A stretch of DNA of 64,000 nt, from contig NZ_VJZZ01000001.1 of the NCBI RefSeq assembly GCF_009659535.1, positions 808,590 through 872,589 of the forward strand, in the 5' to 3' direction. The notes under the pieces are model-generated. The model ran no database searches. It saw nothing but the letters and a program-made list of their open reading frames with translations, and was not told the DNA's origin. A program made the translations under genes and the position numbers. The DNA comes from Aggregicoccus sp. 17bor-14. GTDB lineage: Bacteria > Myxococcota > Myxococcia > Myxococcales > Myxococcaceae. This document shows, in pieces, positions 19,456 through 32,161 of the stretch (the stretch's first letter is position 1; every line of letters starts with the position of its first letter).

Positions 19456-20316
19456 ATGCACTTCGAGTTCGAGCACCTGGGGAGCACGAGCCACTTCGAG
19501 CTGGCGCCGGGCCAGCACCAGCTGGGCGGCGGCGAGGGGGACGCGGTGCGGCTGGAGGGGCTGCCCGCGGCCCTGCTCACGCTGCGCGTGGAGGGCGAGC
19601 GCCTGCTGGTGGAGTCCACCCAGCCCTTGAGCGTGGACGGCGTGCCGCTGCCCTGCGGCGTCGCGCGGCTGCTGCTGCCCGGCGAGGTGCTGTGGCTACC
19701 GGGAGAGATGCGGCTGCGCGCCGTGCCGGGCGCGGCCGCAGAGCGCGGCGTGGGCACGGTGGCACTGCTGCGCGGCCTGCTCGCGGATGCGGCCGCGGCC
19801 CCGCCCTGCCGCGCGGCGAGCCTCACCTGCCTCACCGGGCTGGACCTCGGCCGCAGCTTCCCGCTCGCCGAGGCCGTGCTGGAGGTGGGCCGCGGCGAGC
19901 GCGCGCAGATCCGCCTGCGCGACCGCGCGATGTCGCGCGCCCACGCGCGCCTGCGCCGCGACGGCGAGGGGTACTGCGTGCAGGACCTGGGCAGCCCCAA
20001 CGGCCTCTACCTCAACGGCCACCGGCTGCGCGGCGAGGCGGCGCTCTCGGACGGAGACGTGCTCGAGCTGGGGCACTCGCTGCTGCGCTACCAGGCCCCG
20101 CTCGCCGAGCCCGCAGCCCCCGCCGCAGCGCCTGCTGCGGACGCGCTTGCCGAGCCCGCCGCGGCGTCGGACGCGCCGAGCGAGCCCATGGAGCCCGGAG
20201 AGCCGGTGGAGGCGCGCGGGGAGCAGGGCTCGCGCCTCGAGGGGTGGCTCGTCGGCCTCGGTGCGGCGCTGGCGCTCGCGGGGCTCGCGGCGACCTGGGC
20301 CCTCACCGGCGGCTAG
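19456..20316 (+). CDS. FHA-domain protein with C-terminal membrane anchor
   Basis: 286 residues, ATG at 19456. Residues ~1-95 look like a divergent beta-sandwich (HFELAPGQHQLGGGEGDAVRLEG) that may be a second, degenerate FHA fold. A clear FHA domain covers ~121-213 with LEVGRGERAQIRLRDRAMSRAHARL and LGSPNGLYLNGHRLRG, keeping the Arg, Ser, His and Asn-Gly positions. An Ala/Glu/Pro linker leads to one C-terminal membrane helix (GWLVGLGAALALAGLAATWAL) with almost nothing after it, so this is a tail-anchored protein facing the cytoplasm. With the FHA gene at 13418 it makes two membrane-tethered phosphothreonine readers within 7 kb. Confidence 0.78.
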   Translation: MHFEFEHLGSTSHFELAPGQHQLGGGEGDAVRLEGLPAALLTLRVEGERLLVESTQPLSVDGVPLPCGVARLLLPGEVLWLPGEMRLRAVPGAAAERGVGTVALLRGLLADAAAAPPCRAASLTCLTGLDLGRSFPLAEAVLEVGRGERAQIRLRDRAMSRAHARLRRDGEGYCVQDLGSPNGLYLNGHRLRGEAALSDGDVLELGHSLLRYQAPLAEPAAPAAAPAADALAEPAAASDAPSEPMEPGEPVEARGEQGSRLEGWLVGLGAALALAGLAATWALTGG

Positions 20317-20331
20317 TCCCGCCCGCGCGCG

Positions 20332-20760
20332 TCAGAGCGCGAGGGGGCCGAGCCCCGCGCGCTCGATGAGCAGCGAGGCCAGCGCCCGGTGCTGCTCGAA
20401 GAAGCTGGTGAAGTGCAGGAAGCGGCCGTTGCCGCGCACCGCGTACACCGTCACCGGGCCGGGCAGCACGTCCACCTTGCGGATGTCCTGGAAGGACAGG
20501 CGCAGCGTGCGCAGGATTCCCCGGTAGGTGATGCCCGCCGCGTCCACCACGATGAGCGTGCGGCCGTAGTAGGCGAGCGACACGCCGAAGAAGACGACGA
20601 AGAAGAGCGCGGAGAGGAAGGTCTTGAGCGGGACCTCGTCGAAGCGCAGGAGGTAGACGAGCACTCCGAGCCAGAGCGCGCCCGCCACCCCCATCACCAG
20701 CGCCAGCACCCTGCGCGGGCGGAAGGTCTGCCTGCCCGGCTCTGCGTCGCGCCCCGTCAT
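20332..20760 (-). CDS. Small membrane protein with bacterial PH-like domain
   Basis: 142 residues. After a basic N-terminus two transmembrane helices follow (VLALVMGVAGALWLGVLVYLL and TFLSALFFVVFFGVSLAYY), then a soluble beta-rich part, TLIVVDAAGITYRGILRTLRLSFQDIRKVDVLPGPVTVYAVRG, which resembles the bacterial PH-like (YdbT/DUF304-type) fold: a strand 'ITYRGILR', a short helix and further strands. Function in this group is poorly defined. The gene converges on the FHA gene with 15 bases between stops. Downstream of purA on the same strand after ~170 bp; whether co-transcribed is unclear. Confidence 0.65.
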   Translation of the reverse strand: MTGRDAEPGRQTFRPRRVLALVMGVAGALWLGVLVYLLRFDEVPLKTFLSALFFVVFFGVSLAYYGRTLIVVDAAGITYRGILRTLRLSFQDIRKVDVLPGPVTVYAVRGNGRFLHFTSFFEQHRALASLLIERAGLGPLAL

Positions 20761-20842
20761 GCACCAAAGCTAGTTCGCCTCGGCGAGGGCTGCCACGCGT
20801 CCCTTTCCCTACCCAGCGTTCAGCCGGACGAGGCCCGCACTT

Positions 20843-20906
20843 CGTCTGCAGATGGACGGAGTAAGTTGCAGACGCGCAGCGCCCCGCAGGATGCAACGGT
20901 GCGGGG
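20843..20906. terminator. Two short hairpins downstream of purA
   Basis: CGTCTGCA (20843-20850) pairs perfectly with TGCAGACG (20867-20874), and CCCCGCA (20882-20888) pairs perfectly with TGCGGGG (20900-20906). Both lie just after the purA stop when read on the minus strand and before the PH-like gene. They could end or attenuate purA transcription. No T-run follows. Confidence 0.35.
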
Positions 20907-20932
20907 AGCTGCGACTTCGCCTGCCGCGCCGG

Positions 20933-25909
<4,977 letters not shown>

Positions 25910-25913
<4 letters not shown>

Positions 25914-28900
25914 GGCGCCTCCTCTCCGGCCGGAAGGCGCCGGGCGCTGATGCGGCACACCGCGCGGTAGCCGCAGTCCCCGCAGGCCTTCGGGCGCGCG
26001 GGGAAGCGGCCCTGGCGCAGCGAGCGCACCAGGTCGCGCACGGCGTTGCTCAGGTTGAGGCCCCCCTCCTGCGCCACGCGCGCGCGCACCGCAGGGTCCG
26101 TGGAGAGCAGGTCCTCCAGCTCCGCGTCGGAGAGCAGCTCGGAGAGGTAGGTGGTCTCCCCCGTGCGCAGGCTGAGCCAGCCCGCGCGCCGCGCGCGCTC
26201 ACGCCCGCTCGCGCGTGCAGCGAAGAGGTAGAGCGGGAGCTGGAAGTCGGTGCTCAAGAGCTGCTCACGCAGTTCCCTCGGGGAGTCGAGGAGGCCGGAC
26301 TTGTAATCGAGCACGCCCACCTCTGCACCGGTGTCGAGGCGGTCGATCTTGCCCTCGAAGTGGATGGGCGCCTCGCCGCCCTCCCCCTCCAGCCCCACCT
26401 GCGCCCAGGCGGGGTCGGGCGCGCCGGGGCCGAACTTCAGCTCGAAGGCCTCCGGGGTGAGCGCCGGGAAGGGCAGCCCGCGCGGCGCCCTGGAGAGGAT
26501 GCGCCGGGCCATGGCGCGGGCCCGCTCGCGCGCGAGGCGCCACAGCGCGGGGTGCCCCACCGGGCCTCGCGAGACGATGGCGCCCGCAGCCGCCTCCAGC
26601 GCCGCGTCCAACAGTGCCTCGGGCACCTCCTCGAGCGGGCGGCCGAGCAGCCCCTCCGCGGCGAGGCGCGCGAACAGCTCCTCCATCACCTTGTGCCAGA
26701 AGGTGCCGCGCGCGCGGGGGTCCAGCTCCTCGGGCGCGAGCGGCGGCTCCGGGATGCGCAGGCCGTAGGAGAGCAGCCCGCGGAACGCGCAGTTGCCGAA
26801 GCGGCCCAGGGTGGAGGCGGACAGCGGGCGCTCGGCGCTGAAGGAGAACATCGCCTCGAGCACCGTGCGCAGGTCCTCCGCGTCCACGGCGCCGCTGAAG
26901 GGGCCCGGCGCGCGCGAGGGTTCGCCGAAGAAGCGAAGGCGCTCCTCCTCCGCCGCCGCGTGTGCGCGCGCCTCCTCGAACCAGGGCTCCTGCGCAAAGC
27001 GGCGGGCCCAGAGCGCCGCCGCGGGGTGCGGCGCGCTCGCGCGAAGGCGCACCGGCGCGAGCGCCTCCAGCGCCACGCGCTGGCGCAGCTCCCCCTCCGT
27101 CAGCACCTCGCCGAGCGCGGGGATGGGCGCGAGCGTGCGCGGGAGCGCGCGCAGGCCACTCAGGCGCTCCACCTCCTCGAGGAAGGGCGAGGCGGGCTGC
27201 TCCTGCCCTCCGGGGCTCGCCACCGCGTGGCTCAGCGTGAGCGTGCCGGTGCTCGCGGCGAGCGCGCCGGCGAAGAGCAGCCGGTCCTCGGCGAGCTGCC
27301 ACACGGTGCGCTCCTCGAACTCGCCGCCGGTGAGGCGGAAGGCCTCGCGCCCCAGCAGCCGGTTGAGCTCTGCGCGCTCCGAGTCCCCCAGCACCGGGTT
27401 GGGTGCCCCGCGCCGCGGGAAGTGCCCCTCCTGCAGCCCCATCACGAAGAGGTGCTCGAAGCTGCGCCCGCCGAGCGCCCCCACCTCGAGCAGCTCCACC
27501 GCGCGCGCCGCCTCGCCTCGCGCAGGCAGGCGCACGTCCCGCACGCTCGCGCGCAGCCAGCGCGCGAGCGCCGCGCGCGTGAGCCGTGGGCCACCTCCCG
27601 AGAGCGCGAGCGCCCGCCGCAGCTCCGCCACCCGCAGCTCGAGCGCCGCGCGCGCCGCGTCGTCGCGCGCGCGGGCATCGAGCGCGAGCGCGCCCAGAGC
27701 GGAGGGCTCGAAGGGGCCTTCGGTGTCGGTAAGCCCCAGTGCCCGCACGCACGCCCACCACGCCTCGAGCAGCTCGGCGGCCGGACCTTCCGCGGGCAGC
27801 GCCCGGACGAGCGCGATGAGCCGCAGGCAGCGCTCCTTGAGCAGCCGCACGGCGTGCGCGCGCAGGGGCTCGCGGGCGTGGCGGCGCGCGAGCGCCTCGA
27901 GGCGCACCTCGTACGCGCCGCGCGCTCCGAGCGCGCCCACGCGGTCGTCGCGAACGCCCGCCTCGGAGAGCAGGGTCGCCGGCGCCTCGGGCCCGTGCGC
28001 CACGAGCGCCGCCGCGTAGCGCGCATCGAGCAGCGCGGCCACCCGCTCCACCGGGAAGCCCTCCTCCACGAGCAGGGGCAGCTCCAGCGCGAGCCGCACC
28101 GCGCCCGCCTGCTCCAGCGGCTCCGCGTGGGGCGCGAGCACCGCCACGCCCAGCTCCCGCAGCGCCTCGGCCACGGCCTGCAGCTCGGGGCCCGGCGCGC
28201 GCGCCGCCACGGCGATGCTCTCGGGGGCTGTGCCCTCGAGGAGGATGCGGCGCACCTCGCGTGCCACGAGCCGCGCCTCCTCCTGCGCGCTGCCTGCGCT
28301 CCACAGCGAGAGCGCCCCCTCCGGCCGCAGGCTCCCGGGCGCGGCGCGCAGGTCGAAGAGTGCGCGGGCGAGGGGCGCGAAGGGCCGGCGCTCGAAGCTC
28401 ACGTCCGCCTTGGCCAGCTCCACGTGTCCAGAAGCCTCGCCGAGCCGCTCGAAGGCGCGGAACACCGGCGCGAGCGCCGCATCCGCCGCGGCCGAGCCGC
28501 CCGGAGGCAGCTCCACCTCGAGCACCGCGCCCCGGCGGTCGCAGGCCTGCGCGAGCGCGAGCAGCAGCGCGAGGACGGAGGGCGGCGCATCGTAGACGCC
28601 CGTGAGCTGCAGCCTTCGCAGCCCCCTCCAGGCCTCGGGCCAGCGCCCCTGCTCCAGCCCGAGCCGCGCGCCGCGCAGCACGTCCTCGCGGTCCGCGAGC
28701 CCGAGCGCCTCGAGCCGGTGCTCGTACCCGTCATACAGGCGCGCGAGCGTGCGCAGCCGGGGCTGGCGCTCGGGGGCCAGCGCCTCGATGGCGTCCTGGA
28801 GGGCCGCGGCGCCGAGCCGCGCCCCCTTGAGCGCGAGCACGGCCTCCAGCGCCGCGCGCGCGAACGCAGGCTCGTGCAGCGAGGCGCCGAAGCGCGTGGG

Positions 28901-29116
28901 GCCGAGGGCGGCCGCCTCGGTCGCGAGCAGCGTGCGCGCCTCCAGCGGCGAGCACGCCCGGCGGCCGAGCAGGCGGGCTCCTGCGAGCTCGCCGAGGAAG
29001 TCCTCCCACGTCGCGTGCCGCACGCCCGGATGCAGCCCCGGGCGCGCGCGCACCGCCGCGCGCAGCCGCGCCGCGTCCGGGTGCACCTGCAGGAACTGTG
29101 CGGCGGAGGAGAGCAT
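25910..29116 (-). CDS. addB: AddB-like subunit with PD-(D/E)XK nuclease and Fe-S cysteines
   Basis: 1068 residues. The helicase-like N-terminal part has no Walker A motif; it contains VELLEVGALGGRSFEHLFVMGLQEGHFP, the characteristic 'inactive motif' of AddB/RecC-type subunits. The C-terminal nuclease looks intact: GTFWHKVMEEL (~806), HFEGKIDRLD and VGVLDYKSG (~937), and QLPLYLFAA. Cysteines at FGNCAFRG (~775) and CGDCGYRAVC (~1042-1050) match the four-Cys pattern that holds an Fe-S cluster and braces the nuclease in AddB proteins. It is the first gene of the pair, starting 51 bp from the divergent PAP2 gene. Together with the addA-like gene it would resect DNA ends for RecA-dependent recombination. 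Confidence 0.85.
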
Positions 29117-29167
29117 CCAGGGGACATTCTAGAACCGCGGGTGACGTCCCCTTATGCTGCCCGCCCC

Positions 29168-30064
29168 ATGATGATTCCCCTGCTGCTGGTCGCCTCCACG
29201 CTCGCTGCGTCCGGCGCTCCGGTGCCCCGCGAGGCCCTGCCCCCTGCCCCCCACGCCTCGGACGCCCCGCGGGTGCAGCCGCTGCGCTTCGACTGGGCGC
29301 GCGACCTGGGCCTCACGGGCGGGGCCGCGGCGCTGCTTCTGACGAGCGAGTTCTTCAAGGACGAGCTCGCCCCGGAGCCCTGCCGCTGGTGCGACCGCAA
29401 CGCGGCCGGCGAGGACACCCTCAACGCGCTGGACCGCTGGGGCCGGGGCATCGCCGGCAGCGCGCAGGCGCAGAAGAACGCGCGGACCTGGAGCAACGTC
29501 GTGACGCTGGGCGTGCTGCCCGCGGGGACCTTCGGCACCGGCCTGTACGCGGCCCGCGGCAGCGGCGCGAGCGGCACCGAGCTGGCGCAGGACGCGACGA
29601 TGGTGGCCCAGGCGGTGCTCTTCTCGGCGCTGACGAACCAGGCGGTGAAGTTCATCGCGGGACGCGAGCGGCCCTTCGTGCACGAGCTGCCGGCCTCCGA
29701 GCGCCCCCTCACCGACAAGCCCGAGGACAACAACCTCTCCTTCTACAGCGGACACAGCAGCTTCGCCTTCGCGCTCGTCACCAGCGTGGGCACGGTGGCC
29801 GAGCTGCGCGGCTACGAGCACGCGGGCTACATCTGGGCGGTGGGGCTGCCCATCGCGGCGACCGTGCCGCTCTTGCGCATGGCCGCGAGCAAGCACTACC
29901 TCACCGACGTGGCCACCGGCGCCGTGGTGGGCGCGGCCTTCGGCGTGGGCATCCCGCTGCTGCTGCACCCTCGCCTCTCGCAGGCGCCGGGCGCGGCGGC
30001 GCAGGGTGCGCAGCTGAACCTCTCGGCGGGCCCGGGCAGCCTCGCGCTCTCCGGCCGCTTCTAG
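29168..30064 (+). CDS. Exported PAP2-family phosphatase
   Basis: 298 residues. MMIPLLLVASTLAASGAPVP is a signal peptide. The PAP2 active-site motifs are present in order: KFIAGRERPF (KxxxxxxRP-type), SFYSGHSSFAFAL (SGH) and ASKHYLTDVATGAV (the R/S..H...D motif, here with SKHYLTD). Several membrane helices surround them, and an N-terminal CRWCDR pair could form a disulfide. Family members dephosphorylate lipid phosphates or related diphosphates on the periplasmic side. The ATG at 29168 is followed by a second ATG. Its TAG stop shares the CTAG with the opposite gene's stop. Confidence 0.85.
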   Translation: MMIPLLLVASTLAASGAPVPREALPPAPHASDAPRVQPLRFDWARDLGLTGGAAALLLTSEFFKDELAPEPCRWCDRNAAGEDTLNALDRWGRGIAGSAQAQKNARTWSNVVTLGVLPAGTFGTGLYAARGSGASGTELAQDATMVAQAVLFSALTNQAVKFIAGRERPFVHELPASERPLTDKPEDNNLSFYSGHSSFAFALVTSVGTVAELRGYEHAGYIWAVGLPIAATVPLLRMAASKHYLTDVATGAVVGAAFGVGIPLLLHPRLSQAPGAAAQGAQLNLSAGPGSLALSGRF

Positions 30065-30978
30065 GCCATCCCCGGAGACTCGGCGTCCGCGGCGGCGTCC
30101 TGCCCGCGCACGGGCAGCGACTCGAGGCTCCAGCGGCCGGGGGCCTCCCACGCGGGCGAGGCGGAGGTGCCCCACCCGGCGCGCACGGGCGAGCGGCCCT
30201 CCCACTCCATCCAGAGCAGCGACTCGTCGGGCCGCGCGGCCTGGTCCAGGCAGGCGATGCGGGTGAGCGGGTGCGCGCCGCCGCCCACCGTGGCCGCGAA
30301 GGCGCGGTGCGAGTGGCCGCACAGCACCCACTGCGGGCGCACCGCCTCGATCACCTTGCGCGTGATGGGGTTGCCCACCCACGAGGAGGGCAGCGGGCGG
30401 CCTCCGGGCGGAAGCTCTCCCTCGCGCAGCCGCGGCACGAGTCCCCGCGGCCACTCGTGCACGAGCAGCAGGTCCACGTCGCGCAGGCCCGAAACGCGCT
30501 CCACCTCGGCCTGACGGAAGTAGCCGGCCTGCTTCGAGGTGTCGAGCGTGCGCGGGCGCAGCAGCGGCTGCTCGAAGAAGCGCGGGGCGTGGATGCCCGA
30601 GAGGTAGGCCACGCGCAGGCCCAGCAGCTCACGCAGGCCCGCGCGGCCGAGGTAGTGCACGTCCGGCGCGAGCTCGAAGCCTCCGGGCGCATCGTGCAGC
30701 GCCTCGAAGTCCTCGTTGTTGCCGCCGATGAAGTAGAGCGGCCGGCGCACCCGGCGGCTGCCGTCCGCGTACTCGGCGAACTCGGCGGGCATCGCGCGCT
30801 TGGCGGCCTTGCGGCGGTGGTCGTCCGCGCGGCGGAAGGCCTCCACGTCTCCCACCGCCAGCACGGCGTCCACCGGCCGGCCGTGCGCTGCCTCCAGGGC
30901 CTCCAGCCAGGTCTCCACCCGGTGGAACCGCCCGTGAATGTCTCCGACCGCGGCGATGAGCAGCGAGTCCCGTGGCAT
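30061..30978 (-). CDS. Metallophosphoesterase (calcineurin-like)
   Basis: 305 residues from the ATG at 30978 (MPRDSLLIAAVGDIHGRFHRVE). The metal-binding motifs are visible: GDIHGRF, LAVGDVEAF, IGGNNEDF (Asn replaces the usual GNHE), LLVHEWPRG and LCGHSHRAF. Their spacing and the GDIHGRFHRVETWLEALE start resemble the lariat-debranching (DBR1/CWF19-like) group of calcineurin-fold enzymes that also occurs in bacteria; a bacterial substrate is not known. It is soluble. The last 4 bases overlap the PAP2 gene end. A longer start at 31005 adds nine residues and is less likely. Confidence 0.8.
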   Translation of the reverse strand: MPRDSLLIAAVGDIHGRFHRVETWLEALEAAHGRPVDAVLAVGDVEAFRRADDHRRKAAKRAMPAEFAEYADGSRRVRRPLYFIGGNNEDFEALHDAPGGFELAPDVHYLGRAGLRELLGLRVAYLSGIHAPRFFEQPLLRPRTLDTSKQAGYFRQAEVERVSGLRDVDLLLVHEWPRGLVPRLREGELPPGGRPLPSSWVGNPITRKVIEAVRPQWVLCGHSHRAFAATVGGGAHPLTRIACLDQAARPDESLLWMEWEGRSPVRAGWGTSASPAWEAPGRWSLESLPVRGQDAAADAESPGMA

Positions 30979-31064
30979 CGGCCACCGACTCAAGCGCGCC
31001 CACACCGCCCTGTCGAGCCCCGCGTGGCCCCAGCGGCCAGAAAGTGACGCGCACCCCCGGAAAG

Positions 31065-31985
31065 CTACGGGTCCGCCGGATCAGGACCCGCGGGCGCCGG
31101 CGCCGCTGCGAAGAGGCGCAGGTGCACGCCCGTCCCCCAGAGCACGCCCCCCATGCACACCAGCGCCCCCACCAGCGCGAGCGGCAGGATGGGCTCTCCG
31201 AGCAGGAGCGCGCCCAGCAGCCAGCTGAAGGCCGGCGTGAGCTGCGTGGCGACGCCGCCGGTGGCCGTGCTCACGAAGCCCAGCGCATACGTCAGCAGCA
31301 TCTGCGCCACCACGCTGGTCACCCCCACGCCGAGCACCGGCCAGAGGAGGCTCCAGTCGAGCGGCTGCCACCCCACGGGCGCGAAGGGCAGCGCGAAGAG
31401 GAAGCCGAAGAGGTTGAAGGAGAGGAACACGGTGGGCGCATCCGTGTCGCTGCGCAGCGCGCGGACCACGGTGACGGCCGCGCCGCTGAGCACCGCCGAG
31501 GCGATGCCCGCCCAGGCCCCCAGGCCCACCGTGAGCGCCACGCCCGTGCGCACCGTGCTCCAGATGACCAGGCCTGCGCCCACGGTGGTGAGCACGAGCC
31601 CCGCGCCCAGGTGCGAGCTCACGCGCTCGCGCAGGAAGACGAGGCTGAACAGCGCGGCCCACAGCGGCCAGAGGCAGTTGAGCAGCGTGGCGGGGCCCAC
31701 CGCGAGCCGGTCGATGGCGAGGAAGTAGAGGAACACCGCCGCCCCGCCGAAGAGCCCCCGCGCCGCCCACAGCCAGGGCCGTCCGAAGCGCGGGCGCTGC
31801 CGCCGCCCCCCGAAGTAGACCGCGAGGAAGGCGAGCCCCATCAGGAAGCGGGCGCACACCAGCTGCCCGGTCCCGATGCGCCCGGCCGTCAGGCGCGCGC
31901 AGAAGGCCATCAGCGCGAAGATGAGGCTGGAGAGCACCAGCATCGGGGTGCCGCGCAGGCGCGGAGGGAGGGCGGCAGGGGACAT
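31065..31985 (-). CDS. EamA/DMT-superfamily transporter
   Basis: 306 residues from the ATG at 31985. About ten transmembrane helices arranged as two EamA repeats: repeat one contains LVCARFLMGLAFLAVYF and LDRLAVGPATLLNCLWPLWAALFSLVFLRERVSS, repeat two has LSFNLFGFLFALPF and GVATQLTPAFSWLLGALLLGEPILPLALVGALVCMGGV. Family members export amino acids, sugars or metabolites; the substrate cannot be predicted. An ATG at 32006 would add seven residues. The upstream ~175 bp to uvrA is divergent and carries both promoters. Confidence 0.85.
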   Translation of the reverse strand: MSPAALPPRLRGTPMLVLSSLIFALMAFCARLTAGRIGTGQLVCARFLMGLAFLAVYFGGRRQRPRFGRPWLWAARGLFGGAAVFLYFLAIDRLAVGPATLLNCLWPLWAALFSLVFLRERVSSHLGAGLVLTTVGAGLVIWSTVRTGVALTVGLGAWAGIASAVLSGAAVTVVRALRSDTDAPTVFLSFNLFGFLFALPFAPVGWQPLDWSLLWPVLGVGVTSVVAQMLLTYALGFVSTATGGVATQLTPAFSWLLGALLLGEPILPLALVGALVCMGGVLWGTGVHLRLFAAAPAPAGPDPADP

Positions 31986-32161
31986 GGCCCGCGCCGTGTA
32001 CACCATCCGCGCCCTGCGCCCCAGCGCGCGCCTCCCCGCCCGCCTGCCCAGGGGCCGGCGCAGGGATTCACGTTGAAACACCGCGCGTTCCCCTGCACCT
32101 AAGGCGCGGATTTTCTCTTCGTCCGCACCTGACCGCCCTTTCAGTGGTACACACACACTCC

